Below, piece by piece: positions 55,000-64,000 of a stretch of DNA of 64,000 nt. Made by a program: the position numbers and the translations under genes. Source of the DNA: Salinicoccus luteus DSM 17002. Lineage in GTDB: Bacteria > Bacillota > Bacilli > Staphylococcales > Salinicoccaceae. The stretch is taken from positions 404,544 to 468,543 of the forward strand of contig NZ_KL544008.1 in NCBI RefSeq assembly GCF_000712035.1, read 5' to 3'. The notes beneath the pieces were generated by a model. That model had not been told where the DNA came from. It saw only the letters and a program-made list of their open reading frames with translations, and ran no database searches. Within the stretch, counting starts at the first letter, position 1, and each line of letters starts with the position of its first letter.

Positions 55000-55797
55000 A
55001 TGGATCTATTAAGTTTGAGTTTTGCAGGAGTGACGCCGCATGAATACAAAATGCTGACCAGCCATGGTCACATGGGGGTGGGGGACAGAATCCGGGAAAA
55101 GGTTTCCCGAGCAGGAAGAATGGATAGAGGGAGGTTGACAGGGTTGCTCAAAGCGAAGGGGATCGACCACATCACCCTGGATGATGCGGAATATCCAACC
55201 CTATTGAAGGAGATCTATGATCCGCCGTTTGTCCTCTACTACCGCGGGGATGTCAATCTGCTCGAAAAACCGATGCTCGGCATCGTCGGCAGCAGAAAAG
55301 CGACTGGATACACCCGGATTGTACTCCAGAGAATCGTACCTGATCTTGAGGGCATGGTGGTTGTTTCAGGGCTCGCCTACGGTGCTGATGACATGGCACA
55401 CAATACGGCAATGGAGAACGGTCTCGGAACGGTGGGGGTGCTTGCTTTCGGGCATGATCTCCATTATCCGCGGAGTACAGGGAGGACACGGGAAAGGATG
55501 GAACAGGAGGGGCTCGTAATCAGTGAGTACCCGCCGGATGTGAAGATAGCCAAATGGCGCTTCGTTGCACGGAACAGGATCATTGCCGGCCTGTCCTCAG
55601 GCGTCCTCGTCACCGAAGCGGAGCTCGCGAGCGGCAGTCTGATCACATTGGATATGGCCTTAAATGAGAATCGGCATACGTACTGCATTCCGGGAAACAT
55701 CCATGCACCACAGTCGGCCGGCACAAACGAAAAGCTCCGGGAAGGGGCGAAGATGGTCCTGTCGGCCCGAGATATAATGGAAGATTTCAGAAGCTGA
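55000..55797 (+). CDS. dprA: DNA processing protein DprA
   Basis: Loads RecA onto incoming single-stranded DNA during natural transformation. 265 residues from ATG 55000, with AGGAGGG five bases upstream and TATAAT at 54968-54973. The earlier in-frame ATG 54982 precedes the ribosome site. The Rossmann-like core has GIVGSRKATGYT, VVSGLAYGADDMAHNTAM, ARNRIIAGLSSGVLVTEA and GSLITLDMALNENR. There is no separate C-terminal winged-helix domain; the protein ends soon after the core. Confidence 0.93.
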   Translation: MDLLSLSFAGVTPHEYKMLTSHGHMGVGDRIREKVSRAGRMDRGRLTGLLKAKGIDHITLDDAEYPTLLKEIYDPPFVLYYRGDVNLLEKPMLGIVGSRKATGYTRIVLQRIVPDLEGMVVVSGLAYGADDMAHNTAMENGLGTVGVLAFGHDLHYPRSTGRTRERMEQEGLVISEYPPDVKIAKWRFVARNRIIAGLSSGVLVTEAELASGSLITLDMALNENRHTYCIPGNIHAPQSAGTNEKLREGAKMVLSARDIMEDFRS

Positions 55798-55834
55798 CTT
55801 TCATGAATACAAGAAAATTTAAAATCTATTATAG

Positions 55835-55864
55835 TTGACAAACAATTTTACTTCACTGTATTAT
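55835..55864 (+). promoter_or_regulatory. Predicted SigA promoter of topA
   Basis: Perfect TTGACA (55835-55840), an 18-base spacer and TATTAT (55859-55864) precede the topA start by 38 bases. Confidence 0.7.
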
Positions 55865-55902
55865 TTGGATTTGAAAACACAAACGAAGGAGGCAATCGGC
55901 CT

Positions 55903-57969
55903 GTGGCAGATAATCTGGTTATTGTAGAATCGCCTGCGAAAGCTAAGACGATAGAAAAATACCTCGGCAAACGATACAAAGTCGTTGCATCGATGGGTCA
56001 CGTACGCGATTTGCCTCGCAGTCAAACGGGGATAGACACTGAAAACAATTATGAACCCAAATACATCACCATTCGCGGCAAGGGGCCTCTTCTCAAGGAT
56101 TTGAAGAAAGAAGCCAAAAAAGCGAAAAAGATATTCTTGGCAAGTGACCCGGACCGCGAAGGCGAAGCAATCGCATGGCATTTGAGCCATGCACTTGGAG
56201 ATGACAAGGAATACTACAGGGTAGTATTCAATGAAATTACGAAAGATGCGGTGAAGGAGAGCTTCAAGCATCCCGGAACAATCAATCAAAAGCTTGTGGA
56301 TGCCCAGCAGGCGCGTCGTATACTCGACCGGCTCGTTGGCTACAACATTTCGCCCGTCCTGTGGAAGAAAGTGAAAAAGGGGCTGTCGGCCGGACGTGTT
56401 CAGTCTGTAGCACTGAAGATGATCATCGACCGTGAAAATGAGATCAGGGAGTTCAAGCCTGAAGAGTACTGGACGATTACAGGCCTTTTCAAATATGGCA
56501 AAAGCAGCTTCGAAGGAAAATTCAACCGGCTCGCCAAGGAAAAGATCAAGCTGAAGGCAAAAGAGGATGTCGATCATGTGCTGTCGCAGCTTGAAGGTGA
56601 CCAGTTCAATGTGGATTCGGTTGAGAAGAAGGAGAAGAAGCGCTATCCATCGAAACCGTTCACTACATCCTCCCTCCAGCAGGAAGCGGCAAGGAAGCTG
56701 AACTTCAAGGCACGCAAAACGATGATGGTCGCCCAGCAGCTCTATGAAGGGATAGACATCAAGAAAGCGGGTACAGTGGGTCTGATCACCTATATGAGGA
56801 CGGACTCCACAAGGATCTCCCCAGTGGCCCAGCAGGAGGCCGTCGACTATATTGAAGAGGAATTCGGCAATAACTTCGTCGGAGCAAAGCCCTCCGGGAA
56901 AAAAACGGAAGGCAGCCAGGATGCCCACGAGGCGGTCCGTCCGACAAGCGCAAACCGGACGCCGGCAAACATGAAGCAGTATCTCTCCCGTGACCAGTAC
57001 AGATTGTACAAGCTGATCTGGGACCGTTTCATCGCCAGCATGATGGCACCAGCCATCCTGGATACCGTCCGCATGGAACTGTCGAACAACGGCGTCATTT
57101 TCAGAAGCAATGGACAGACGATCAAGTTCAAAGGCTTCATGCAGATCTACGTCGAAGGCAGGGATGACGAAGAGGAAGACTTGAACAACCGGCTGCCGGA
57201 AATCGCAGAAGGGGAAACGGTCAAGTCGGACAAGATCGATCCGAAGCAGCACTTCACCCAGCCGCCGCCGCGATATACGGAGGCAAGGCTCGTAAAGACC
57301 CTGGAGGAACAGGGGATCGGCCGGCCATCCACGTATGCGCCGACGCTGGACACGATTCAGAAAAGAAATTATGTTAAAATCGATCAGAAACGTTTCATTC
57401 CTACGGAACTTGGGGAAATCGTCAACCAGTCGGTGACACAATACTTCCCGGATATCATAGATGTGGAATTTACACGGACAATGGAAAAGAGCCTGGATGA
57501 CATCGCCGAGGGCGAAGCGTCCTGGGTTGCGGTCATAGATGATTTCTACAAGGATTTCGAACCACAGGTGGAACGTGCGGATGAAGAGATGGAAAAGATT
57601 GAAATCAAGGACGAACCGGCCGGTGAGGACTGCGAGAAATGCGGTTCGCCAATGGTCTACAAGATGGGGCGCTATGGAAAGTTCATGGCTTGCTCGAATT
57701 TTCCGGACTGCCGTAATACAAAGGCGATCGTCAAAACGATCGGTGTAAAATGTCCGAAGTGCAATGAAGGGGATGTCGTCGAGAGGAAATCCAAAAAGAA
57801 CCGGATCTTCTACGGTTGCGACCGCTATCCGGAATGCGACTTCATTTCCTGGGATCGGCCGATCGGCAGGGACTGTCCAAAATGCGAGCACTATCTTGTG
57901 GAAACCAAAAAGGGCAAGAAGGCCAAAGTGAAATGTACAAACTGCGATTATGAAGAAAAAGCCGAGTAG
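55903..57969 (+). CDS. topA: DNA topoisomerase I (type IA)
   Basis: Relaxes negative supercoils. 688 residues starting at GTG 55903 (AAGGAGG upstream). TOPRIM domain: [17 protein letters not shown] and [15 protein letters not shown]. Active-site tyrosine Y297 lies in [14 protein letters not shown]. Three C-terminal four-cysteine zinc ribbons are present: CEKCGSP...[15 protein letters not shown]...CDRYPEC and CPKCEHY...CTNC. Downstream lies xerC directly, not trmFO as in S. aureus and B. subtilis. Confidence 0.97.
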   Translation: MADNLVIVESPAKAKTIEKYLGKRYKVVASMGHVRDLPRSQTGIDTENNYEPKYITIRGKGPLLKDLKKEAKKAKKIFLASDPDREGEAIAWHLSHALGDDKEYYRVVFNEITKDAVKESFKHPGTINQKLVDAQQARRILDRLVGYNISPVLWKKVKKGLSAGRVQSVALKMIIDRENEIREFKPEEYWTITGLFKYGKSSFEGKFNRLAKEKIKLKAKEDVDHVLSQLEGDQFNVDSVEKKEKKRYPSKPFTTSSLQQEAARKLNFKARKTMMVAQQLYEGIDIKKAGTVGLITYMRTDSTRISPVAQQEAVDYIEEEFGNNFVGAKPSGKKTEGSQDAHEAVRPTSANRTPANMKQYLSRDQYRLYKLIWDRFIASMMAPAILDTVRMELSNNGVIFRSNGQTIKFKGFMQIYVEGRDDEEEDLNNRLPEIAEGETVKSDKIDPKQHFTQPPPRYTEARLVKTLEEQGIGRPSTYAPTLDTIQKRNYVKIDQKRFIPTELGEIVNQSVTQYFPDIIDVEFTRTMEKSLDDIAEGEASWVAVIDDFYKDFEPQVERADEEMEKIEIKDEPAGEDCEKCGSPMVYKMGRYGKFMACSNFPDCRNTKAIVKTIGVKCPKCNEGDVVERKSKKNRIFYGCDRYPECDFISWDRPIGRDCPKCEHYLVETKKGKKAKVKCTNCDYEEKAE

Positions 57970-57973
57970 CACA

Positions 57974-58003
57974 GGTACCCATATCCTGATATGGGTATTT
58001 TTG
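57974..58003 (+). terminator. Terminator after topA
   Basis: TACCCATATC and GATATGGGTA pair around a 2-base gap (CT), followed by five T. It ends topA before the AT-rich xerC leader. Confidence 0.8.
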
Positions 58004-58018
58004 TTGGGAAAAGAACAA

Positions 58019-58033
58019 AATATTATAAATATT
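58019..58033 (+). promoter_or_regulatory. Candidate CodY-binding box ahead of xerC-hslVU-codY
   Basis: AATATTATAAATATT is a perfect 6-3-6 inverted repeat that agrees with the CodY consensus AATTTTCWGAAAATT at 11 of 15 positions. It lies in the 209-bp AT-rich gap ahead of the operon that ends in codY, so autoregulation is plausible. No single clear -35/-10 pair stands out. Possible TATTAT sequences lie near 58068-58073. Confidence 0.4.
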
Positions 58034-58178
58034 CATGTTATTTTGTGTAAATTACAGCCAAATAGGTTATTATATATTATTGGATGCTGAAGAAAATATC
58101 GGAATGCCGATTTCAAGGGCATCAGTTGATGATTTTTTAAGAATTGTGATAAGATTCTGATAAAGGAGGGGTGGTGGA

Positions 58179-59060
58179 ATGGACCATCTTGGAAATTTCA
58201 CTGAACAGCTCAAGTATCAGCGCAACCTTTCATCCCACACTGTCAGCAACTATAAGCGGGATATCGATGAGTTCCTCCGATTTCTTGATCAGGAGGGATT
58301 GGACATTGAAACTTTCAAGTATATGGATGCAAGAAACTACCTCAATATGCTTTATCAGAAAGAGTTGAAAAAATCTACAGTATCCAGGAAAATATCAGCA
58401 CTCAGAAGCTTTTACAACTATCTGATCGACAAGGGGGTCCGTGCTTCGAATCCGTTTACGAGCCTTCCCAATCCGAAGAAGGAGAAGCCTCTGCCGGGCT
58501 TTCTGTACGAGAACGAAATACGCAAGCTTTTTGACTCCCTCGATCAGGATTCTAAAATGTATGAACGGGATAGGGCAATCCTGGAGCTGCTGTATGCGAC
58601 AGGCATGCGCGCTTCCGAACTGCTCGGCCTCACATTGGCCCATATCGATTTCGACCACGGCCTGCTGAAAGTGCGTGGAAAGGGCAACAAGGAAAGGGTG
58701 CTGCCTTTCGGCAGCCACGCCTCCCAAGCCATGAAGGACTATATAGATAAGCACCATCAGGCGATCGAAGCGAATGGAACTTTATGGATCAATCAAAGAA
58801 ATGGTCCTCTGACGGATAGGGGCCTCCGCTATGTCATCGATATGATGGTCAAGAGGAGTGCAAGCGATCTTCACCTCCATCCGCACAAGATCAGGCACAG
58901 TTTTGCGACCCATATGCTGAACAATGGGGCAGATCTCAGGGCGGTCCAGGAACTGCTCGGGCACGAATCATTGTCGACCACCCAGAAGTATACCCACGTG
59001 TCCAAAGAGCAGCTCAGAAAAACCTATCTCGAGCACCATCCAGCTAATCAGAAGAGGTGA
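58179..59060 (+). CDS. xerC: Tyrosine recombinase XerC
   Basis: Resolves chromosome dimers at dif together with XerD. 293 residues with an N-terminal SAM-like core-binding domain (about 1-90). The catalytic set is R144 (TGMRASELL), K168 (RGKGNKER), H236 and R239 (HPHKIRH), H262 (LLGHESL) and nucleophile Y271 (TQKYTHVS). AAGGAGGGG precedes ATG 58179. It heads xerC-hslV-hslU-codY. Confidence 0.95.
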   Translation: MDHLGNFTEQLKYQRNLSSHTVSNYKRDIDEFLRFLDQEGLDIETFKYMDARNYLNMLYQKELKKSTVSRKISALRSFYNYLIDKGVRASNPFTSLPNPKKEKPLPGFLYENEIRKLFDSLDQDSKMYERDRAILELLYATGMRASELLGLTLAHIDFDHGLLKVRGKGNKERVLPFGSHASQAMKDYIDKHHQAIEANGTLWINQRNGPLTDRGLRYVIDMMVKRSASDLHLHPHKIRHSFATHMLNNGADLRAVQELLGHESLSTTQKYTHVSKEQLRKTYLEHHPANQKR

Positions 59061-59064
59061 AAAC

Positions 59065-59604
59065 ATGGCAATAAAAGGTACAACGATATTTGCCATCCGG
59101 CATAAAGGCAAGATGGCAATGGCAGGCGACGGTCAGGTAACGCTTGGCAACCAGGTGGTGATGAAGCATTCCGCAAGAAAAGTCAGGCGCCTTTTTGATG
59201 ATAAGGTAGTTGCTGGTTTTGCCGGCAGCGTTGCAGATGCCTTCACATTATTTGAGAAGTTCGAAGCAAACTTGTATGCCTATAACGGCAACCTGACGCG
59301 GGCGGCTGTCGAACTTGCGAAGGAGTGGAGGGGCGACAAGATCCTCAGACAGCTTGAAGCCATGCTGATTGTCATGGATCGGGAGACCCTGCTGCTGGTC
59401 AGCGGTACAGGAGAGGTCATCGAACCGGATGATGGCATCCTAGCCATCGGCAGCGGGGGCAACTTTGCCCTGAGTGCCGGCCGTGCGATGAAGCTTCATG
59501 GCGACAGTCTGGATGCTGAAACGATAGCGAAGGACAGCCTGCTCATCGCAAGTGAAATCTGCGTCTTCACAAATGACCATATAATTGTAGAAACGATTGA
59601 GTAA
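59065..59604 (+). CDS. hslV: HslV (ClpQ) protease subunit
   Basis: Peptidase of the HslUV two-component protease. 179 residues from ATG 59065, 4 bases after xerC, with AGAGGTGA upstream. The mature nucleophile threonine is expected in [12 protein letters not shown] after removal of a short MAIKG leader, shorter than the S. aureus leader. [30 protein letters not shown] and [13 protein letters not shown] confirm the family. Confidence 0.94.
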   Translation: MAIKGTTIFAIRHKGKMAMAGDGQVTLGNQVVMKHSARKVRRLFDDKVVAGFAGSVADAFTLFEKFEANLYAYNGNLTRAAVELAKEWRGDKILRQLEAMLIVMDRETLLLVSGTGEVIEPDDGILAIGSGGNFALSAGRAMKLHGDSLDAETIAKDSLLIASEICVFTNDHIIVETIE

Positions 59605-59618
59605 AAGGAGCGTTTGAA

Positions 59619-60989
59619 TTGAGACAAAATCTTACTCCAAGGGAGATTACTGCCAAACTCGATGACGATATCATCGGCCAGCAGGAAGCCAAGCGCAAAG
59701 TGGCGATTGCGATGCGCAACCGCTACCGCCGCATGCAGCTCGAATCTTCATTGAAGGACGAAGTCGTGCCGAAGAATATACTGATGATTGGACCGACCGG
59801 TGTCGGCAAGACTGAAATTGCCAGAAGAATGGCCAAGCTGACAGGCGCACCATTTTCAAAAGTGGAAGCCACAAAGTTCACTGAAGTCGGCTACGTCGGC
59901 AGGGACGTCGAAAGCATGGTCCGCGACCTGGTCGAATCAAGTGTCCGCATGGTCAAGGAAGAAAAGATGAAGATGGTCGAAGATGATGCCCGGAAGCTTG
60001 CCGAGGAGCGCCTGGTTGGACTGCTCGCACCGGGTGAGAAGCGCAGGCAGGCAAACTCGAATCCTTTCGAAATGTTCATGAACCAGCAATCCGATGACGA
60101 ATATGAGGAAGTGACGCCGGAAGTCAGGGCGAAGCGTATGAACCTCAGGGAGAAGCTGGCGGCAGGACTGCTGGAAGACGACGAGGTCACCATTGAAGTC
60201 GAGCAGGAACAGAACCCGATGGGCATGGCGATGCCGGGAATGGATGAGGGCGGTATGCAGGACATGCTCAAACAGTTCATGCCCAAGAAAAAGCACAAGC
60301 GTACCATGCCGGTCAGAAAGGCGAGGGAATACCTGAAGCGTGAAGAAGCTGAGAAGATCGTCGATACCGACAATGTGAATGATGAGGCGATATCGCTTGC
60401 CGAGACGATGGGCATCATCTTCATTGACGAAATGGACAAAATCGCCAAGGGAAATCAGAATACCGGGGACGTATCCCGGGAAGGTGTGCAGAGGGACATC
60501 CTGCCGATCGTCGAAGGCAGCACGGTCCAGACCAAGTACGGTCCGATAGACACCGAGCATATCCTCTTCATCGGCGCGGGGGCATTCCACGTCGCCAAGC
60601 CGAGCGACCTTATTCCGGAACTCCAGGGGCGCTTCCCAATCCGTGTCGAGCTCGACAAGCTCAAAGCGGAGGATTTCGTCAAAATACTGCAGGAGCCGAG
60701 AAGTTCGCTGCTCAAGCAGTATGAGGCGCTCCTCAAAACAGAGGATGTGACCATTTCCTTCACGGATGAAGCCATCACGGAGATCGCCAAGATCGCCTTT
60801 GAGGTGAACAGCGACACGGACGATATCGGTGCACGGCGCCTCCACACGATCCTTGAGACCCTCCTTGAGGAGCTGCTCTTCGAAGCGAGCGGCATGCAGG
60901 GGGCGCACGTGGAAATAACCCGGCAATATGTGGAGGCAAAACTGAACAACATCAAGTCCGACAAGAATTTGAGTGCATTTATTTTATAA
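59619..60989 (+). CDS. hslU: HslU (ClpY) unfoldase ATPase
   Basis: AAA+ ring that unfolds substrates into HslV. 456 residues starting at TTG 59619, 8 bases after AAAGGAG. Walker [10 protein letters not shown] at 58-66, an inserted I-domain (about 110-230, Met/Gln rich), Walker [13 protein letters not shown], and the C-terminal sensor region ending DKNLSAFIL, which docks into HslV. It follows hslV by 14 bases. Confidence 0.95.
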   Translation: MRQNLTPREITAKLDDDIIGQQEAKRKVAIAMRNRYRRMQLESSLKDEVVPKNILMIGPTGVGKTEIARRMAKLTGAPFSKVEATKFTEVGYVGRDVESMVRDLVESSVRMVKEEKMKMVEDDARKLAEERLVGLLAPGEKRRQANSNPFEMFMNQQSDDEYEEVTPEVRAKRMNLREKLAAGLLEDDEVTIEVEQEQNPMGMAMPGMDEGGMQDMLKQFMPKKKHKRTMPVRKAREYLKREEAEKIVDTDNVNDEAISLAETMGIIFIDEMDKIAKGNQNTGDVSREGVQRDILPIVEGSTVQTKYGPIDTEHILFIGAGAFHVAKPSDLIPELQGRFPIRVELDKLKAEDFVKILQEPRSSLLKQYEALLKTEDVTISFTDEAITEIAKIAFEVNSDTDDIGARRLHTILETLLEELLFEASGMQGAHVEITRQYVEAKLNNIKSDKNLSAFIL

Positions 60990-61007
60990 TCTAAAAGGAG
61001 AATTACC

Positions 61008-61778
61008 ATGAGCAACCTATTACAGAAAACAAGAGAAATCAACAAGCTTATTCAGAGTCATCAAGGCGTCAAAGTGGACTTCAAGGAAGTATCGGAGAAG
61101 GTGAGCGGTGTACTGGAGTGCAACGTATTCATCGTCTCCCGCAAAGGGAAGCTGCTGGGATATGGAATCAATCAGAAGATTGAGAACGAACGTATTGTTG
61201 AAATGCTGGAAGCGAGAAGGTTCCCTGAGGAATACGTTGAAAAGATCATGAGCATCAATGAAACCCAGGAGAACATCGAGTTCGAAGACGAACTGACTGT
61301 ATTCCCTACTGAGGATTCCTTCCAGGACTCCGAAACTTGCATCCTGCCGATCTTTGGTGGTGGAGAGCGTCTTGGCACCCTCGTGCTCGGCCGCATATCC
61401 AAGCAGTTCGAAGATGATGATCTGGTACTCGCAGAATACGCCGGCACTGTTGTAGGCATGGAGATTCTCCGTGAAAAGCAGGAGGAAATTGAGCAGAAGG
61501 CACGTGACAAGGCGAGCATCGCCATGGCGATCCGCTCCCTCTCCTATTCCGAGCGTGAAGCGATCGAGCACATTTTTGATGAACTCGATGCGGATGAAGG
61601 GCTTCTTGTCGCCTCCAAAGTTGCAGACCGGGTGGGCATCACGCGTTCGGTCATCGTCAATGCACTGCGTAAGCTGGAGAGTGCCGGTGTCATCGAATCC
61701 CGTTCCCTCGGCATGAAAGGTACATTCATCAAGGTCAAAAAAGAGGACTTCCTGCCTGAACTCAGAAAAGAAAGCTGA
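61008..61778 (+). CDS. codY: Global transcriptional regulator CodY
   Basis: GTP- and branched-chain-amino-acid-sensing repressor of metabolism and virulence genes. 256 residues. The N-terminal GAF domain (about 1-155; [13 protein letters not shown] start, [18 protein letters not shown]) binds isoleucine. The C-terminal winged HTH is near 200-240 ([32 protein letters not shown]). It is the last gene of the xerC-hslVU-codY operon, preceded by AAAGGAGA. Confidence 0.96.
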   Translation: MSNLLQKTREINKLIQSHQGVKVDFKEVSEKVSGVLECNVFIVSRKGKLLGYGINQKIENERIVEMLEARRFPEEYVEKIMSINETQENIEFEDELTVFPTEDSFQDSETCILPIFGGGERLGTLVLGRISKQFEDDDLVLAEYAGTVVGMEILREKQEEIEQKARDKASIAMAIRSLSYSEREAIEHIFDELDADEGLLVASKVADRVGITRSVIVNALRKLESAGVIESRSLGMKGTFIKVKKEDFLPELRKES

Positions 61779-61796
61779 TTTGGCCGAATCAGGGGT

Positions 61797-61825
61797 TTGA
61801 TTTAACGGCTGAAATGTGGTATATT
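61797..61825 (+). promoter_or_regulatory. Predicted SigA promoter of rpsB
   Basis: TTGATT (61797-61802), a 17-base spacer and TATATT (61820-61825) lie about 110 bases before rpsB. This gives a long untranslated leader that can form a small GGCTGAAAACAGCC hairpin. I do not recognise a known leader class. Confidence 0.65.
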
Positions 61826-61933
61826 ATTCAAGGCTGAAAACAGCCCATCACACACAGTATGGTGAATTGGAGACAGGTGCCTTACGGTCGTTTCCACAGC
61901 TGTACTGGAGGAAAAACCAAAGGAGGAAATATC

Positions 61934-62704
61934 ATGGCAGTAATTACTATGAAGCAACTGCTTGAAGCTGGTGTACACTTCGGTCACCAGACACGTCGTT
62001 GGAACCCGAAAATGAAGAGGTACATCTTCACGGAAAGAAACGGCATCTACATCATCGATCTACAGAAGACAGTCAAAAAAGTAGGAGAGGCTTACGATTT
62101 CGTAAAAAGCATCTCTGAAGAAGGCGGAAAAGTCCTTTTCGTTGGTACTAAGAAACAGGCTCAGGACGCAATCAAGGAAGAAGCGGAGCGCGCTGGTCAA
62201 CTTTACGTCAACCAGAGATGGCTCGGTGGTATCCTGACGAACTACAAAACAATTTCAAAACGTATCAGACGCATCTCTGAAATCGAGAAAATGGAAGCAG
62301 ACGGCATCTTCGATGTACTTCCGAAGAAGGAAGTTATGGAACTCCGCAAAGAATACACACGTCTGAACAAATTCCTCGGCGGTATCCGTGAGATGAAGGA
62401 AATGCCGAAGGCACTCTTCATCGTCGACCCTAGAAAAGAGCGCAACGCGATCATGGAAGCTAAGAAACTCAACATTCCAATCGTTGCGATGGTCGATACA
62501 AACTGTGATCCGGACGAAATCGACTATGTCATCCCTGCGAACGATGACGCCATCCGTGCAGTCAGACTGATGACAAGCAAAATGGCGGACGCGGTACTGG
62601 AAGGACAGCAAGGCGTATCCGACCAGGAAATCGCTGCAGAGCAGAACATCGACATGGAAGAAGGCTCCGAAGAGGAGACTGTCGAAGCGGGCGAAAGCAA
62701 ATAA
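61934..62704 (+). CDS. rpsB: 30S ribosomal protein S2
   Basis: 256 residues from ATG 61934 (AAGGAGG upstream). The in-frame ATG at 61859 lies in the leader. S2 signatures are [37 protein letters not shown] and [23 protein letters not shown]. The C-terminal tail is acidic ([15 protein letters not shown]). Codon choice suggests high expression. It is followed by a terminator-like hairpin before tsf. Confidence 0.97.
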   Translation: MAVITMKQLLEAGVHFGHQTRRWNPKMKRYIFTERNGIYIIDLQKTVKKVGEAYDFVKSISEEGGKVLFVGTKKQAQDAIKEEAERAGQLYVNQRWLGGILTNYKTISKRIRRISEIEKMEADGIFDVLPKKEVMELRKEYTRLNKFLGGIREMKEMPKALFIVDPRKERNAIMEAKKLNIPIVAMVDTNCDPDEIDYVIPANDDAIRAVRLMTSKMADAVLEGQQGVSDQEIAAEQNIDMEEGSEEETVEAGESK

Positions 62705-62717
62705 AGCATTAAACAAC

Positions 62718-62750
62718 GGTGATAAGTTCCTTACTCTTATCACCTTTTTT
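62718..62750 (+). terminator. Hairpin with T tract between rpsB and tsf
   Basis: GGTGATAAG and CTTATCACC pair around a 9-base loop, followed by six T. A second GC hairpin without a T run (about 62755-62776) follows it. In many bacteria such hairpins let rpsB exceed tsf. Confidence 0.75.
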
Positions 62751-62806
62751 AAAAGACCGGGAGATTTTCCCGGTTCCTATTAAATATGATTCCAGGAGGA
62801 TGGAAA

Positions 62807-63685
62807 ATGGCTATTTCTGCAAAATTGGTTAAAGAACTACGTGAAAAAACTGGTGCTGGAATGATGGACTGCAAGAAAGCACTCCAGGAAACTGATGGTG
62901 ACATCGATAAAGCGGCAGACTACCTGCGTGAAAAAGGCATCTCCAAAGCTGCGAAGAAAGCGGACCGCATTGCGGCCGAAGGCATCGTACATGTCGCTTC
63001 AAAAGGCAATGACGGCGTCATCGTTGAAATCAACTCCGAAACTGACTTCGTTGCACGCAATGAAGAATTCCAGAAACTCGTCAAAGACATCGCAGAGCAC
63101 ATCCTTGACACTAAACCTGCTGACATCGAAGCGCTCAATGCGTCTGAAATGAATGGCAAGAAAGTCGAAGATGTCATGAATGAAGCGGTGGCGAAAATCG
63201 GTGAGAAACTCACTCTGAGAAGATTTGCCCTTGTTGAAAAGACGGACAATGATGCATTCGGCGAATACCTCCACATGGGTGGACGTATCGGCGTCTTGAC
63301 ACTTGTGGAAGATTCCACTGACGATGCGGCAGCGAAAGATGTTGCAATGCACGCAGCAGCACTGAATCCTAAATATGTCTCCAAAGACGAAGTGTCCCAG
63401 GAAGAACTCGAGCACGAAAGAGAAGTTCTCAAACAGCAGGCGTTGAATGAAGGCAAGCCTGAAAAGATCGTCGACAAAATGGTGGAAGGCAGAATGCGCA
63501 AGTATCTCGAAGAGATCTGCATCGTCGACCAGCCGTTCGTCAAGGATTCCGATCAGACTGTTGAACAGTTCCTGAAATCCAAAGGCGGCACACTCAAAAC
63601 TTTCATCCGCTTCGAAGTAGGCGAAGGTCTTGAAAAAAGACAGGAAAACTTTGCTGATGAAGTGATGGGGCAAGTGAATAAATAA
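62807..63685 (+). CDS. tsf: Elongation factor Ts
   Basis: Nucleotide exchange factor for EF-Tu. 292 residues from ATG 62807, with AGGAGG eight bases upstream. Features are [18 protein letters not shown], the TDFVARN motif and [20 protein letters not shown] in the core, and a second core copy near 140-240. Terminator immediately after. Confidence 0.96.
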   Translation: MAISAKLVKELREKTGAGMMDCKKALQETDGDIDKAADYLREKGISKAAKKADRIAAEGIVHVASKGNDGVIVEINSETDFVARNEEFQKLVKDIAEHILDTKPADIEALNASEMNGKKVEDVMNEAVAKIGEKLTLRRFALVEKTDNDAFGEYLHMGGRIGVLTLVEDSTDDAAAKDVAMHAAALNPKYVSKDEVSQEELEHEREVLKQQALNEGKPEKIVDKMVEGRMRKYLEEICIVDQPFVKDSDQTVEQFLKSKGGTLKTFIRFEVGEGLEKRQENFADEVMGQVNK

Positions 63686-63687
63686 TA

Positions 63688-63712
63688 AAAAGACACTTCG
63701 GTGTCTTTTTTT
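63688..63712 (+). terminator. Terminator after tsf
   Basis: AAAAGACAC, tetraloop TTCG, GTGTCTTTT and further T: a compact UUCG-capped terminator. Confidence 0.9.
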
Positions 63713-63785
63713 CAGATAAGAAAAGTTTATTCTTCTTGCATCATGCATCACCACAGTGGTGCACAAACATTTCCGGCTGAATGGA

Positions 63786-63791
63786 TATAAT
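63786..63791 (+). promoter_or_regulatory. -10 element of a probable pyrH promoter
   Basis: Perfect TATAAT 27 bases before the pyrH start. No good -35 is visible at 16-18 bases upstream. The region 63745-63765 holds a CACCA/TGGTG inverted repeat whose role is unknown. Confidence 0.45.
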
Positions 63792-63817
63792 ATTAAATTA
63801 TGTAAGGATGGAGACAT

Positions 63818-64000
63818 ATGCCTGAGACTTCCAAATACAAACGTATCGTATTGAAATTAAGTGGTGAGGCCCTGGCTGGTGAAGATGGCTTCGGCATCAA
63901 CCCGGTCGTAATCAAGAATATTGCCAAGCAGGTGAAAGAAGCCAAGGACCTTGGTGTGGAAATCGCAGTCATTGTCGGCGGCGGAAACATCTGGCGGGGG
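63818..64000 (+). CDS. pyrH: UMP kinase (partial, 3' end beyond window)
   Basis: Phosphorylates UMP to UDP. The first 61 codons are present and in frame to the window end. [15 protein letters not shown] binds ATP phosphates, and [16 protein letters not shown] is the start of the second nucleotide-binding strand. GGATGGAG is the ribosome site before ATG 63818. It follows tsf, as in most Firmicutes, with frr expected next. Confidence 0.95.
   Translation, partial: MPETSKYKRIVLKLSGEALAGEDGFGINPVVIKNIAKQVKEAKDLGVEIAVIVGGGNIWRG

Noticed and set aside
55861-57972. 703-residue open frame on the minus strand covering all of topA
   Set aside because: It mirrors topA codon structure, has no ribosome site, is rich in random Phe/His/Leu and matches no family. 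topA on the other strand is certain.
58118-58137. Possible terminator before xerC (CATC/GATG with T run)
   Set aside because: Stem of only about four base pairs; too weak to call.
61826-61933. rpsB leader as a riboswitch or ribosomal-protein-binding leader
   Set aside because: It can form a short hairpin, but I could not match it to a known leader structure.

Overview
The window is a contiguous piece of the chromosome of a Bacillales bacterium. It most resembles the Staphylococcaceae/Salinicoccus-Jeotgalicoccus group. The core order gmk-rpoZ-coaBC-priA-fmt-rsmB-rlmN-stp-pknB-rsgA-rpe-thiN-rpmB-yloU-fakA-recG-fapR-plsX-fabD-fabG-acpP-rnc-smc-ftsY-ylxM-ffh-rpsP-rimM-trmD-rplS-rbgA-rnhB-sucCD-dprA-topA-xerC-hslVU-codY-rpsB-tsf-pyrH is the familiar Staphylococcus/Bacillus backbone. 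G+C is close to half by eye, higher than Staphylococcus. A P450 nearly identical in its signature residues to the Jeotgalicoccus olefin-forming enzyme OleT supports the same placement. The exact genus is inference.

Region by region. 1-7440: glycogen metabolism, with glgB-glgC-glgD-glgA on the plus strand and a divergent type I pullulanase cut by the window edge. 7442-19771: ribosome rescue factor RqcH (minus strand), then a dense plus-strand operon for nucleotide, CoA, replication-restart, translation-initiation and RNA-methylation genes, ending in the Stp/PknB signalling pair. 19772-23100: an accessory block between pknB and rsgA with an OleT-like P450, an unrecognised membrane protein carrying a duplicated domain, a sirohydrochlorin chelatase-like protein and a rhodanese. 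23180-32700: rsgA-rpe-thiN, a DUF554 membrane protein, rpmB, the yloU-fakA-sdaAB-sdaAA-recG operon, and a class A sortase attached to recG. 32757-36310: the FapR-controlled fatty-acid/phospholipid operon with a clear FapR operator. 36370-45853: rnc-smc-ftsY-ylxM-ffh and the rpsP-khpA-rimM-trmD-rplS cluster. 45863-49797: a minus-strand csbB-gtcA-yfhO cassette probably used for teichoic-acid glycosylation. 49898-54910: rbgA, rnhB, an AT-rich alpha/beta hydrolase followed by a diverged fossil of an rnhB 3' end, and sucCD. 55000-64000: dprA, topA, xerC-hslV-hslU-codY, rpsB, tsf and the start of pyrH.

Most of the window is conserved housekeeping DNA. The accessory interest lies in the insertions at conserved junctions: pknB|rsgA, recG|fapR, rplS|rbgA and rnhB|sucC. 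It also lies in one apparent loss, trmFO between topA and xerC. The strongest items are the OleT-type P450, whose His/Phe/Arg active-site set predicts 1-alkene formation from fatty acids, and the rnhB tail remnant, which records how the hydrolase gene was acquired. I saw no tRNA, rRNA, CRISPR array, insertion sequence or phage gene. No gene-free stretch exceeds 300 bases.
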